A stretch of 64,000 bases of DNA from Anaerostipes caccae L1-92 (GCF_014467075.1 NZ_AP023027.1:457001-521000); one strand, 5' to 3'. Shown: positions 26,218-35,755, numbered from the stretch's first letter. The notes: generated from the letters alone by a model not told the origin. Translations and numbers: made by a program.

Positions 26218-27999
26218 ATGAATATATTAAACATAGAACATATCAGTAAAACTTTTGGAGATAAGACCATATTCGATGACGTCTCTTTAGGAGTACATCA
26301 GGGAGATAAGATCGGAGTGCTGGGCGTCAACGGGACAGGAAAATCAACTCTGTTAAAGATCATTGCAGGACAGGAAACGGCTGACGAGGGAGAGGTGATC
26401 TTCGGCAGAGGTATCCGCACGGCTTTTCTCCCACAGAACCCGGAGTTTCCGGACGGGGCAAAGGTGCTGTCTTATGTGACGGAAGGGAAACATGATCCGG
26501 ATGGGAATGAGCCGGTGAGTGAGGCCAAGACGATTCTTACAAAACTTGGAATCTGTGATTTCGATGAATCTGTGGATCATCTGTCCGGCGGGCAGAAGAA
26601 AAGAGCCGCGCTGGCCCGGACCCTTGTGGACCCGGCGGATGTACTGATCCTGGACGAGCCAACCAACCATATAGACAATGACATGGCCCTCTGGCTGGAA
26701 GATTATCTGAACCGGTTTAAGGGAGTCCTGATCATGGTGACCCATGACCGCTATTTTCTGGACCGCGTAACCAATAAAATCGCAGAGATAGACGAGGGAA
26801 AGCTGTACACCTATGACTCCAACTACTCAGGATTTTTGGCTTTAAAGACACAGAGAGAAGAGATGGAACTGGCCACGGAGCGCAAACGCCAGAGTCTTCT
26901 GCGGACCGAATTGGAATGGGTGAAGAGAGGGCCTCAGGGCAGGGGGACTAAACAGAAAGCAAGGCTTGACCGGTATGAACAGCTGAAAAACATGGAAGGC
27001 CCCAGGGAAGTCCAGAACGTTGAGATGGATTCTGTGGGCACGAGACTCGGAAAGAAGACGATTGAACTCCATCGGATTTCCAAGGCATACGGGGAGAAAG
27101 AGCTCATAAAAGACTTTACCTATATCTTGTTAAGGGATGACCGGCTGGGAATCATTGGGCCGAATGGCTGCGGCAAATCCACTCTGATGAAGATCATAAC
27201 GGGACGTCTGGCCCCGGACACCGGAGAGGTTGTGACCGGGGATACAGTAAAGATCGGATATTTTGCACAGGAAAATGAAGACATGGAGGACGGCATCCGA
27301 GTCATCGACTATATCCGGGATGTGGCTGATTATATTCAGACACCCGGCGGGAAGATCAGTGCGTCTCAGATGCTTGAACGTTTTTTATTCACGCCTTCCA
27401 TGCAGTACACACCTCTGTCCAAACTTTCGGGAGGAGAAAAGAGGAGGCTCTATCTGCTCAAAGTTCTGATGGATGCGCCGAACGTGCTTGTACTTGATGA
27501 GCCAACCAACGATCTGGACATAGCAACTCTGAGAATCCTTGAGGATTACCTGGATTCTTTTCAGGGGATCGTTTTGGCTGTCTCCCATGACCGCTATTTT
27601 CTGGACCGCATCGCCGGCCGGATTTTTGCATTTGAGGGCGGCGGTGAGATAAAGCAGTATGAGGGCGGGTATACAGACTATCTGAGAGCAGGAAAACCGG
27701 CGGAGGAGCCAAAGCCAAAGGAAAAAACGGATAAGAAATCATGGAAACAGAAAGATACCAGGCTGAAGTTTTCATATAAAGAACAGAGAGAATATGAAAC
27801 TATAGATGAGGACATTGAACGGCTGGAAGAAAAAATCATATCTGTCGGACAGCAGATGGAGGAAAACGCCAGCCAGTATACAAGGCTCGCAGAACTGACG
27901 GAAGAAAAGTCGAAACTCGAGGAGCAGCTCAACGAAAAGATGGAGCGGTGGGTTTACCTGAACGATTTGGCAGAGAAAATTGAATCCCAGAATTCCTGA
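26218..27999 (+). CDS. ABC-F family ATPase (Uup/YdiF-like)
   Basis: Soluble protein with two ABC domains and no membrane segments, 593 aa, of the ABC-F class that acts on the ribosome. The first Walker A is GVNGTGKST (36-44), with signature LSGGQKKRAALAR; the second is GPNGCGKST (314-322), with LSGGEKRRLYLLK. A charged linker (about 220-270) carries WVKRGPQGRGTKQKARLDR. The C-terminal coiled coil (about 520-590) is Uup-like, favouring Uup/YdiF over antibiotic-resistance ABC-F proteins. It starts at ATG 26218 after AAGGTGGATCC. The sugar-binding lipoprotein gene follows after 13 bp. Confidence 0.9.
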   Translation: MNILNIEHISKTFGDKTIFDDVSLGVHQGDKIGVLGVNGTGKSTLLKIIAGQETADEGEVIFGRGIRTAFLPQNPEFPDGAKVLSYVTEGKHDPDGNEPVSEAKTILTKLGICDFDESVDHLSGGQKKRAALARTLVDPADVLILDEPTNHIDNDMALWLEDYLNRFKGVLIMVTHDRYFLDRVTNKIAEIDEGKLYTYDSNYSGFLALKTQREEMELATERKRQSLLRTELEWVKRGPQGRGTKQKARLDRYEQLKNMEGPREVQNVEMDSVGTRLGKKTIELHRISKAYGEKELIKDFTYILLRDDRLGIIGPNGCGKSTLMKIITGRLAPDTGEVVTGDTVKIGYFAQENEDMEDGIRVIDYIRDVADYIQTPGGKISASQMLERFLFTPSMQYTPLSKLSGGEKRRLYLLKVLMDAPNVLVLDEPTNDLDIATLRILEDYLDSFQGIVLAVSHDRYFLDRIAGRIFAFEGGGEIKQYEGGYTDYLRAGKPAEEPKPKEKTDKKSWKQKDTRLKFSYKEQREYETIDEDIERLEEKIISVGQQMEENASQYTRLAELTEEKSKLEEQLNEKMERWVYLNDLAEKIESQNS

Positions 28000-28012
28000 G
28001 AGGTGGATATGA

Positions 28013-28951
28013 ATGAAGAAGAGTAAAAAACATAGCAGGGTAAAGTTTCTGTGTGCGGTTCTTTTGTGTGCTTTGCTCGGTGGAAGCCTGTCTGCCTGCC
28101 AAGTGCATGAGTCTGACGAGGCAGAGAATCCTAAGTATGTGATCGGTGTCGTGACAAAATCACGGAGCAGTGAATACTGGATGTCAGTCTGTTCCGGCAT
28201 GGAAAAAGCGGCTTCAGACCTGGGGGTAAAGGTCATTATTATGTCTCCGGATACGGAGACGGATGAGAAGACTCAGCAGCAGATGATCGGCAGCCTTCTG
28301 AAAAAAGATATTGATGCCCTGGCGGTATCCCCAATCAACTCACATAATGCAAAGGGCTACTTAAAAAAGGCGGAAGAAAAAGGGATTCAGGTTGTATCCT
28401 ATGACACAAAGATTCTCGAGAAGGGAGTTCCTTATATTGGAATCGACAATGAAAAAGTAGGCAGAGAACTGGCCCAATATATGGCGGCACAGATGAAAAA
28501 GAAAGGGCTTGTGGGCATTATATCAGGGAATCTGAAACAGAGCTCCCATGCCTCAAGGCTGAAAGGCTTTCGGGACTATATAGATAAAAATACAGACATA
28601 AAGATTGCCTTTACCGAAAGCGGATACAGCAATCTGCGGATGCCGGAGAAAGAGATTTCAAGGCTTATGAGAGAACATCCGGATTTAAACGGAATTTTTG
28701 CTACGAGCGCCGTGACCGCACTCGGAATCATGGAGTACCTTGGAGACCGGCCGGTGCTGATTGCCACAGTGGATGCCCAGGAGGATGCGCTGGATGCGGT
28801 CAAGAAGGGGAAAATCGGGGCTTTGGCTTATCAGCCGGGTTATGAAATCGGCTATGAGACGGTACGCTATATCGTAAACCAAAAAGAAGGAAAAAAGCAG
28901 CCTGAACAAAAAATCATTCAGGCAGATCTAAAAATAAAACCACAAAAATAA
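28013..28951 (+). CDS. Sugar-binding lipoprotein (RbsB/Peripla_BP_4 type)
   Basis: Extracytoplasmic substrate-binding protein, 312 aa. An N-terminal signal ends in lipobox GSLSAC (Cys near residue 29). The mature part has the periplasmic-binding fold of the ribose-binding class: IGVVTKSRSSEYWMSV, DIDALAVSPINS, PYIGIDNEKVGRELA and ATVDAQEDALDAV. No ABC permease or ATPase of the sugar-uptake type lies nearby. A YesM/YesN pair is encoded 1.3 kb downstream, so a sensory role feeding that histidine kinase is as plausible as transport. It lies 13 bp after the ABC-F gene and is followed by a terminator. Confidence 0.85.
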   Translation: MKKSKKHSRVKFLCAVLLCALLGGSLSACQVHESDEAENPKYVIGVVTKSRSSEYWMSVCSGMEKAASDLGVKVIIMSPDTETDEKTQQQMIGSLLKKDIDALAVSPINSHNAKGYLKKAEEKGIQVVSYDTKILEKGVPYIGIDNEKVGRELAQYMAAQMKKKGLVGIISGNLKQSSHASRLKGFRDYIDKNTDIKIAFTESGYSNLRMPEKEISRLMREHPDLNGIFATSAVTALGIMEYLGDRPVLIATVDAQEDALDAVKKGKIGALAYQPGYEIGYETVRYIVNQKEGKKQPEQKIIQADLKIKPQK

Positions 28952-28970
28952 AAATAGTACATATATCTGA

Positions 28971-28998
28971 GGACCTTTGGCAGACCAAAGGTCCTTTA
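28971..28998 (+). terminator. Terminator after the sugar-binding lipoprotein gene
   Basis: GGACCTTTGG (28971-28980) pairs with CCAAAGGTCC (28985-28994), followed by TTTAC. It separates this unit from the inositol-type locus. Confidence 0.6.
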
Positions 28999-29176
28999 CT
29001 TTCATCTATTAAATAACAGCCGGAATGCGTTACAAAAATATAATATCAAATCTAAAAAAATCCATGGATACGACTTCGGATACCGGAAGGTAAAATAGAA
29101 CCAAAGGCACAGATTATAAGAGATCAAAGTAGGAAGCTATTGGAAGGCGAAATATCAAAAAAGGAGGGAATATATC

Positions 29177-30196
29177 ATGGGAAAAGTAAAAGTTGGTATT
29201 GCAGGGCTGGGGAGATTAGGAAAGCTGCATGCAAATAACCTGGCATTTAAAATCCCGGATGCGGAACTTACGGCAGCCTGTTCGATTGTTCCGGCGGAGC
29301 TGGAATATGCAAAAGAACAGCTGGGAGTTGCAGATGTCTATGCAGATTACCGTGAAATGCTGGAAAAAGCAGATATCGATGCAGTTGCCATAGTGACGAC
29401 GAGCGGGGAGCACTGCTGGCAGATCGAAGCTGCTTTGGATGCGGGAAAGCATGTGTTTTCCGACAAGCCGCTGGGAATAACGGTAGAGGAATGCAGGACA
29501 GCCGAGGCTGCTGTGGAACGCCACCCGGAACTTACATTTTTCCTTGGATTTATGCGGCGTTATGATCCGTCTTATGCATATGCAAAGGAAAAGATCAAAG
29601 AAGGAGCCATTGGTACACCATATATGGTGAAAGCGGCAGGAATCGATCCGGAAGCCCTGGCAGAAGGAGCGATTAAATTTGCAGCGACCAGCGGCGGGAT
29701 CTTCATTGATATGGCCATCCATGACATCGATCTGATGCGCTGGTTTCTGGAATCCGATCCCGTGGAAGTATATGCGGCAGGAGCCACATTCAAACATCCG
29801 GAGTTTAAGGAAGCAGGAGATGACGAGACCGGTGCGGCAATGTATAAATGCGAAAACGGTGCACTTGGATTTGTGCATGTCGGACGTACTGCGGCACATG
29901 GATATCACGTTGAGACAGAGATTGTCGGCACTGAGGGTTCTCTAAGGATCAGTCCGGTACCGGAAAAAAATCTGTGTATGATCTATGATAAAAATGGGGC
30001 TGTGAAAGAATGTGTCAGCGGCTTTCCGGAGAGATTTGCAGAGTCTTATCAGCTGGAAATGGCAGAATTCATTCACTGTGTCCAGAAAGGTGCGAAACCG
30101 GATGTCACCGTATATGACGGTACAAAATCAACACAGATCGGTTTTGCAACTACAAAAGCCTGGAAAAAGGGAGGCATTGTAAAGATCGAATATTAA
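29177..30196 (+). CDS. Gfo/Idh/MocA-family oxidoreductase, inositol-dehydrogenase-like
   Basis: NAD-dependent dehydrogenase, 339 aa, second member of this superfamily in the window. It has the Rossmann motif VGIAGLGRLGKLH and the catalytic-region motif GGIFIDMAIHDIDLM. The usual EKP triad reads DKP (HVFSDKPLG), a conservative change at a residue that normally contacts the cofactor. AAGGAGGGAATATATC precedes ATG 29177. It lies upstream of the YesM/YesN pair and IolE. Inositol or a keto-inositol isomer is the best-supported substrate because of IolE, but other sugars fit. Confidence 0.78.
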   Translation: MGKVKVGIAGLGRLGKLHANNLAFKIPDAELTAACSIVPAELEYAKEQLGVADVYADYREMLEKADIDAVAIVTTSGEHCWQIEAALDAGKHVFSDKPLGITVEECRTAEAAVERHPELTFFLGFMRRYDPSYAYAKEKIKEGAIGTPYMVKAAGIDPEALAEGAIKFAATSGGIFIDMAIHDIDLMRWFLESDPVEVYAAGATFKHPEFKEAGDDETGAAMYKCENGALGFVHVGRTAAHGYHVETEIVGTEGSLRISPVPEKNLCMIYDKNGAVKECVSGFPERFAESYQLEMAEFIHCVQKGAKPDVTVYDGTKSTQIGFATTKAWKKGGIVKIEY

Positions 30197-30268
30197 AAAT
30201 CGGTTAGCTTGACACTCTTTGGGTGTCACGTATAATTAGAAAGAGAAGAAGATATCAGGGAAGGGAGA

Positions 30269-32014
30269 GTGAAGTCTGATATGATACGCAGTATGCGGAG
30301 TAAAGTTTTCTTAGCCATCATCAGCATCACATTTTTGACTGCCTCGGCCATCACCCTGATATTTTATTTGAAATCTACTCAGATGATTGAGGACAATTAC
30401 GGGACAAATCTCTATGGCCGCATTGAGCAGGTAGGGAATGCTTTCGATGATGCCATGAAAGAGATTTATTACATTACGGTACAGGCATCCAACGCAGAAG
30501 GGCTTTCCCGGCAGGCAGAAAGCTATCTGAGAACAGAGGATGCAGGACAGCTGGAGAAGATGTCCGGTATGCTGGGAGGATTCAAGAAACGAAACAGTGA
30601 TATCGGATCAGTCTGTCTGGTTCTTCCGGAACAGAAAGTCATTGTTACATCGGAAGATTATCCGGTTTATGTAAAGAAAGTAGAGGACTCTGTATTAAAG
30701 CATATTGCAGAGGTTTCTCTGGAAGACCATCCGGTTATTATCAAAGATCCGGTGAGAAAACAGAATAAAGTGCTGTCTTTTATTGAGCCCGTCATAAAAG
30801 ACGACGGAAGTGTCCTTGGATTTGTCATGTGTAATGTTGAAGAGAGGGCTGTCTATTATAAGTATCTGGATATTTTAAATGACGGCAGATCTTCAGACGC
30901 GGTCCTCCTCAATAAGAAAAATGTCATTGTCTCTACGAAGAATGCCGAATCCATGGGCAAAATTTACAGGAACAGCAATTTCCCCGATATCCAGCAGAAC
31001 GGCATTTATAATAAAAGTAACCCGGCGGTCATAGGCATCAGCTATAAAACGGCATTCACGGGCTGCAGTTTTTTTATTACGGCGGAGAAGAGTGTCGTAT
31101 TGAGCGACCTGAATCAGCTGAAATATTTTTTGCTGGCATTTTTATTTCTGTTTCTGGGCATGTCACTGATTCCCGCCTATTTTGCCACGAGGGCTATGTA
31201 TGAGCCATTGAGGAATTTGACGGCGGCGATGGATGAAATCAGCGCCGGAGAGCTGGATAAAAGGGTTCAGGTCCGCACCAGAGATGAGATTGGACGGCTT
31301 TCCAATGACTTTAACAACATGCTGAACCAGATTGAAAAGCTGATCGAAAAGCTGATCAAAGAAGAAGGACTCAAAAAAGATGCAGAGCTGGAAGCACTTC
31401 AGTATCAGATTACCCCGCATTTTATGTACAATACTTTAAATTCCATTAAGTTTGCGGCACTTCTGAAAGGGGAGAAGGAACTGGGAGGCCTGATCGGTGA
31501 TTTTGTGGAGCTTCTGCAGGCAAGTGTCAACAAAAAAGGTACGTTTGTCACAGTCTCAGACGAGATACATATTTTAAAAAATTATATTCATCTCCAGAAA
31601 ATGAGATATGACGGTCATTTTCATGTGGATTATGAGATAGGGAAAGACGCGGGCAGCTGTTTTGTCCCGCGGCTGATCCTTCAGCCTCTGGTGGAAAACT
31701 CTATTTTGCATGGGCTGGATATGAAGATGGACAGCAGCCGGATCGAGATCAGGGCCGTGATCGAAGAAGACTATTTATGTATCAGTGTCAAAGATAACGG
31801 AAGAGGAATGACACAGGAACAGATTTATGAGCTGCTGACAAAAAAGACAAAGAAAACCAGCGGCCTGAGCGGGATAGGAGTTGTCAATGTCCGTGAGAGG
31901 CTGGAACTGTATTACGGAAATAATGCCGGCCTGGGCTATGACAGTACTTCCGACGGAACAACAGCATATCTGTATCTGCCGGCTTACAAAGACCAGAATC
32001 AGTATGCAGTGTGA
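30269..32014 (+). CDS. Sensor histidine kinase, YesM family
   Basis: Membrane sensor kinase, 581 aa. A first helix (about residues 12-32), a large extracytoplasmic Cache-like domain (about 35-275) and a second helix (about 280-300) lead into a HAMP domain, then a His_kinase domain with phosphoacceptor His384 in YQITPHFMYNTLNS, and a C-terminal HATPase with LQPLVENSILHG and DNGRGM. The GTG at 30269 and ATG at 30281 are both possible starts; neither is ideally spaced from the AAGGGAGA. The response regulator starts 14 bp after its stop. It probably senses a sugar or cyclitol, possibly via the lipoprotein encoded at 28013. Confidence 0.88.
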   Translation: MKSDMIRSMRSKVFLAIISITFLTASAITLIFYLKSTQMIEDNYGTNLYGRIEQVGNAFDDAMKEIYYITVQASNAEGLSRQAESYLRTEDAGQLEKMSGMLGGFKKRNSDIGSVCLVLPEQKVIVTSEDYPVYVKKVEDSVLKHIAEVSLEDHPVIIKDPVRKQNKVLSFIEPVIKDDGSVLGFVMCNVEERAVYYKYLDILNDGRSSDAVLLNKKNVIVSTKNAESMGKIYRNSNFPDIQQNGIYNKSNPAVIGISYKTAFTGCSFFITAEKSVVLSDLNQLKYFLLAFLFLFLGMSLIPAYFATRAMYEPLRNLTAAMDEISAGELDKRVQVRTRDEIGRLSNDFNNMLNQIEKLIEKLIKEEGLKKDAELEALQYQITPHFMYNTLNSIKFAALLKGEKELGGLIGDFVELLQASVNKKGTFVTVSDEIHILKNYIHLQKMRYDGHFHVDYEIGKDAGSCFVPRLILQPLVENSILHGLDMKMDSSRIEIRAVIEEDYLCISVKDNGRGMTQEQIYELLTKKTKKTSGLSGIGVVNVRERLELYYGNNAGLGYDSTSDGTTAYLYLPAYKDQNQYAV

Positions 32015-32028
32015 AAGGAGAAAACGCC

Positions 32029-33606
32029 ATGTACCGAACAATGATTGTCGATGACGATTTTTTAGTGCGAAGTTATCTGAAGCAGCTGGATGCCTGGGAG
32101 AAAGCGGGTTACGAGATCACTGCCGATGTAAGGGATGGGGAAGAGGCCTTACATGCAGTCAGGGAGCAGGCTCCCGACGTGATCGTAACCGATATCTCCA
32201 TGCCGCTGATGGATGGGATCGAACTGATACGCAAGGTACGGGAAATGGGACTTTCTGCATATATCATCGTACTGAGCTGTCATGATGATTTTAATTATGT
32301 GAAAGAAGCTATGCGCCTTGGTGCAAATGAATATGTGCTGAAAAATTCTCTGGACGAGGATTCCCTTTTTGAGGTGCTGAAAAATGCGGAACACCATATG
32401 AACAGCCTAAAGAAACGAAACAGTGAAGAAGAACGGACAAAAAAGCTGATCGAGGCCGGAAGCCAGTCTTTGAAGATCCGATTTTTTAACGAGATTGTGG
32501 CGGGAGATATGAGCTCTAAAGAGCGGGAAGAAAGGCGCATCGAGGCGGGGATTAAAGGAAAATATATCAACAGTGCGGTCGTCAACATGTTTATCCCTGC
32601 CTGGATGGTTATCAAAGACAGCCAGTCACCGGCTGAGTCGGAACAATACGCCGCAGGGTTCATAGAGCGTCTGTCTGCTCAGCTTCAAATGCTCCTGGGA
32701 GAGGAGCACAGCAGGGCCGAGACAGTTTCTCTGGGAGGAGGCATCTTCTGCTGTTTTCTGGATCTTTCTGATCTGAGCAGGAGCAGTGTAATGAAGCAGA
32801 AACTCACGAGTGTGGCCTCTGCCTGCTTCAAGTGCTGCCGGGAGGAGATTTTTGACTACGATATTGCAGTCAGCAATATCTGCATTGGAGAAGGGGGCAT
32901 ACGTCAGGCATATCAGCAGGCAAGAGAGACCATTAAGCTTAGTTTTTATGAGGACAGAGATATTTTATATTTTGACAGCCAGAAGACCATTGGGACCAAG
33001 ATGCCGGAGTGCGCACAGGAACTTTTAAATCATGTGAGGGATTATGCGGCAGGAAGAAAAGAAAAAGAGATGAAAGAAGAGTTTTTTCGTGTGATAGAAG
33101 CATGCCGGGAGACAAGGACGGACCCAAAGATCATTTTCCGGTGGATTCGGAAATTAGATACGGCAGTGGGGACAGAGCACAGTCAGGAAGAACTGTTTAA
33201 ACTCACTCATGTGGATCAGCTTTCTGATATCTTTAAGGATTACAGAAGCAGAATATTTTTGGGTACAGGAAAAAAAGTCCCCGAAAATGCGGGGACACAG
33301 ACGAGACAGGCAGTGCAGTATATTCGTGAACACTTCAAAGAGCAGATCGGGCTTCAGGAGGTTGCAGATGCTGTAGGACTGAATTTTGCCTATCTTAGTT
33401 ATCTGTTTAAACAGGAAATGGGGATCGGCTTTTCGGGATTTCTTCTGGAACTCCGTGTAGAGTATGCAAAAGATCTTCTCAAAAATACAAGCTACAAGAT
33501 TAAAGATGTTGCAGTGGAATCGGGATTCAACGATTACCACTATTTCTCAAAGGCTTTTAAACGGTTAAATGGGGTCAGCCCGGCAGAGTACCGCAGGAAG
33601 TTCTAA
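32029..33606 (+). CDS. Response regulator with AraC-type DNA-binding domain, YesN family
   Basis: Partner of the YesM kinase, 525 aa. The N-terminal receiver has acidic residues in IVDDD and the phospho-acceptor Asp55 in IVTDISMPLMDG. A long linker region follows, and the C-terminal AraC domain (about the last 100 residues) has two HTH motifs, LQEVADAVGLNFAYLSYLFK and IKDVAVESGFNDYHYFSKAF. The start is ATG 32029 with AAGGAG 8 nt upstream; the in-frame GTG at 32011 overlaps the kinase stop and is less likely. It should activate the flanking dehydrogenase and dehydratase genes. A strong terminator follows. Confidence 0.9.
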   Translation: MYRTMIVDDDFLVRSYLKQLDAWEKAGYEITADVRDGEEALHAVREQAPDVIVTDISMPLMDGIELIRKVREMGLSAYIIVLSCHDDFNYVKEAMRLGANEYVLKNSLDEDSLFEVLKNAEHHMNSLKKRNSEEERTKKLIEAGSQSLKIRFFNEIVAGDMSSKEREERRIEAGIKGKYINSAVVNMFIPAWMVIKDSQSPAESEQYAAGFIERLSAQLQMLLGEEHSRAETVSLGGGIFCCFLDLSDLSRSSVMKQKLTSVASACFKCCREEIFDYDIAVSNICIGEGGIRQAYQQARETIKLSFYEDRDILYFDSQKTIGTKMPECAQELLNHVRDYAAGRKEKEMKEEFFRVIEACRETRTDPKIIFRWIRKLDTAVGTEHSQEELFKLTHVDQLSDIFKDYRSRIFLGTGKKVPENAGTQTRQAVQYIREHFKEQIGLQEVADAVGLNFAYLSYLFKQEMGIGFSGFLLELRVEYAKDLLKNTSYKIKDVAVESGFNDYHYFSKAFKRLNGVSPAEYRRKF

Positions 33607-33618
33607 AAATAAGACACG

Positions 33619-33675
33619 AAATCGGGAACATCTATTTTTAGTACAACAAAGCTAAAAATATTCCCGATTTTTTTG
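33619..33675 (+). terminator. Terminator after the YesN gene
   Basis: AAATCGGGAA (33619-33628) pairs with TTCCCGATTT (33661-33670), with inner TTTTTAG/CTAAAAA pairing, followed by TTTTT. Confidence 0.8.
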
Positions 33676-33737
33676 AGCTTCTTCCATGGTATCCTTTATT
33701 CAGATCATATAAAGAACACGGATAAAGGAGAAGTGCT

Positions 33738-34637
33738 ATGTTTAACAAAGAAAAAGTAAAATTAGGAATTGCCCCGATCGCATGGACAAACGATGACCTC
33801 CCGGATTTGGGAAAAGAAAACACGTTTGAACAGTGTGTCAGCGAGATGGCTTTGGCAGGATTTACCGGCTCAGAGGTGGGGAACAAATATCCGAAGGACC
33901 CCGAAGTGCTGAAAAAAGCTTTAGAGCTGCGGGGAATTGAAATCTGCAATCAGTGGTTTTCGTCTTTCCTGATTACGAAACCATTTGAAGAAGTGGAGAA
34001 AGATTTTCGTGCACAGCTTTCCTTCTTAAAGGCTATGGGAGCAAAGGTCATCGGAGCATCCGAGCAGAGCCACAGTGTACAGGGAATGACGGACACGCCC
34101 ATCTTTGGACATAAGTATGTGATGAATGATGAGGAATGGGAGACATTCTGCACGGGTATGAACAAACTTGGGAAAATCGCAAAAGAAGAGTACGGCATCA
34201 GCCTTACTTTCCACCATCATATGGGAACCGTGGTGCAGGACCCGGATGAGGTTGAGCGGATGATGGCAGATACAGATCCTGCATATGTCAGCCTTTTATT
34301 TGACACAGGACATTTTACATACTGCGGCGCCGATCCTCTGGAAATGGTGAAAACTTATGTGGACCGCATCAAGCACGTACACTTAAAAGATATTCGTCCG
34401 GAAATCGTAGAAAAAGTAAAGGCAGAAAACCTGAGCTTCTTAGACGGTGTGCGTATGGGAGCATTTACTGTGCCGGGAGACGGATGCATCGACTTTGATC
34501 CGATCTTTAAGGTGCTGGAAAACGCAGGATATGAGGGATACATGCTTGTGGAAGCAGAACAGGACCCGGCAAAGGCGAATCCACTGGAGTATGCGCTGAA
34601 AGCAAGAAAGTTTATTGCGGAGAAAACCGGATTATAA
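33738..34637 (+). CDS. iolE: Inosose dehydratase-like sugar isomerase/epimerase
   Basis: TIM-barrel enzyme of the AP-endonuclease-2/xylose-isomerase-like class, 299 aa. It matches IolE, which dehydrates 2-keto-myo-inositol. Seen in sequence: GIAPIAWTNDDLP at the N-terminus, the SEVGNKYPKD strand, SLTFHHHMGTVVQ, LLFDTGHFTYCG, HVHLKDIRPE and the metal-ligand Glu in LVEAEQD. AAAGGAGAAGTGCT precedes the ATG. It has its own upstream region after the yesN terminator and is probably a target of that regulator. The next enzymes of inositol breakdown (IolD, IolB, IolC, IolJ) are not in this block. Confidence 0.85.
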   Translation: MFNKEKVKLGIAPIAWTNDDLPDLGKENTFEQCVSEMALAGFTGSEVGNKYPKDPEVLKKALELRGIEICNQWFSSFLITKPFEEVEKDFRAQLSFLKAMGAKVIGASEQSHSVQGMTDTPIFGHKYVMNDEEWETFCTGMNKLGKIAKEEYGISLTFHHHMGTVVQDPDEVERMMADTDPAYVSLLFDTGHFTYCGADPLEMVKTYVDRIKHVHLKDIRPEIVEKVKAENLSFLDGVRMGAFTVPGDGCIDFDPIFKVLENAGYEGYMLVEAEQDPAKANPLEYALKARKFIAEKTGL

Positions 34638-34657
34638 AAAATAAAATGATTTATAAA

Positions 34658-34690
34658 ATACTGCTGGATGGCATCCGGCAGTATTTTTTT
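34658..34690 (+). terminator. iolE terminator
   Basis: ATACTGCTGGA (34658-34668) pairs with TCCGGCAGTAT (34674-34684, one G-U), followed by a run of T. Confidence 0.8.
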
Positions 34691-34764
34691 TGCCCATAAT
34701 GTCCGGTAGAGCTGTGGTATGGTTTCTAATATAGAACATATTGTGGAAAGAGGGGTAATAAATT

Positions 34765-35631
34765 ATGAAACTTTGGGAGAATACAGCGCTTACGGAAAAG
34801 GGTACAGCGCTGCAGAATAAACTGTTTGACGGACAGACGTTAAAAATTACAGGGGCAAAGGCCGGAGCAGGAGAGGTGCCTTCTGTGAATCTGAGGCAGC
34901 AGACACAGATCACCGACGAACGGCAGGAAATTACACTGCAGCCGGTACGGACAGAGGACGGCAAAGCCGTGATTCCTGTACTGCTGGAAAATATAGAGGT
35001 GAAGGAAAGCTATGAACTGCATCAGGTAGGATTTTATGCACAAGATCCGGAGGAGGGAGAAATTTTATACTGCATTGCACAGACTTCGGAGGGAAAGAAA
35101 ATTCCATCAGCGGCAGAAAGTCCGGGATTTTCCATCACATGGAACTTTTGTTTTCAGAATTCAGATACGGCACCGTTTGAGGTCGTTTTGGACTCGGCGG
35201 GACTGGTTGGGGTTGAGCAGCATAAAAAACTTTTAGATTCTGTTGATGAAATAAAAAACAGAATATATGAATTAAGCTCTGAGTTAAATAAAAAAGCAGA
35301 TTCCACTGTTGTGTCACAAGGGCTCGCAGGGAAGGCAAATCAAACTGATTTGAATACACTTTCTTCTCAGGTCAACAACGTAAAGAATATGAAAATTGTT
35401 ACAGGAAACGGACCGATTACAGTGGGACCATATGGGAACGCAGATAAGTGGGTGAATTTCCCTTCAACATTTTCGTCTCCGCCAATCGTTATCATCAGTA
35501 ATGCATACAGTTCTTACAGCAGAGGTTTGGCAGCAGTAGATATCACAAAGACAGGATTTAATGCAAGAGACTCCAATATGGGAAGCGGAACGACAACATT
35601 TTATTATAGCTACGTAGCCATAGGAAAATAA
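34765..35631 (+). CDS. Orphan phage-tail-fibre-like protein with H-type-lectin-like C-terminus
   Basis: 288-aa protein. The N-terminus (MKLWENTALTEKGTALQNKL, then KITGAKAGAGEVP) resembles the baseplate-attachment segment of phage tail fibres. A coiled-coil-like middle (about 150-215: KIKNRIYELSSELNKKAD-like heptads) leads to a C-terminal region (about 225-288) with VNFPSTFSSPPIVIISNAY and TGFNAR...SYVAIG, the pattern of H-type lectin domains used to bind sugars. No other phage genes are around it, and it is bounded by terminators on both sides. It could be a prophage remnant, a domesticated secreted lectin, or part of a contractile particle encoded elsewhere. No signal peptide is visible. Confidence 0.65.
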   Translation: MKLWENTALTEKGTALQNKLFDGQTLKITGAKAGAGEVPSVNLRQQTQITDERQEITLQPVRTEDGKAVIPVLLENIEVKESYELHQVGFYAQDPEEGEILYCIAQTSEGKKIPSAAESPGFSITWNFCFQNSDTAPFEVVLDSAGLVGVEQHKKLLDSVDEIKNRIYELSSELNKKADSTVVSQGLAGKANQTDLNTLSSQVNNVKNMKIVTGNGPITVGPYGNADKWVNFPSTFSSPPIVIISNAYSSYSRGLAAVDITKTGFNARDSNMGSGTTTFYYSYVAIGK

Positions 35632-35685
35632 TACCTGAAGTTACCTGCCTGTTTAAAGGAGGCCTTCTACGGCAAATATGATGTT

Positions 35686-35746
35686 CATTTTCTACATGAT
35701 TGGAGTGAGGCATTCTAAGAGCCGAACGGAAATCATGTAGAAAATG
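35686..35746 (+). repeat. Interspersed 61-bp structured repeat, copy 2
   Basis: Perfect 16-bp arms 35686-35701 and 35731-35746 enclose the core 35702-35730 with GAGGCATTCTAAGAGCCG. It lies 54 bp beyond the stop of the tail-fibre-like gene, in sense orientation, and is followed by a terminator at 35756. Confidence 0.85.
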
Positions 35747-35755
35747 TTAAATAAA

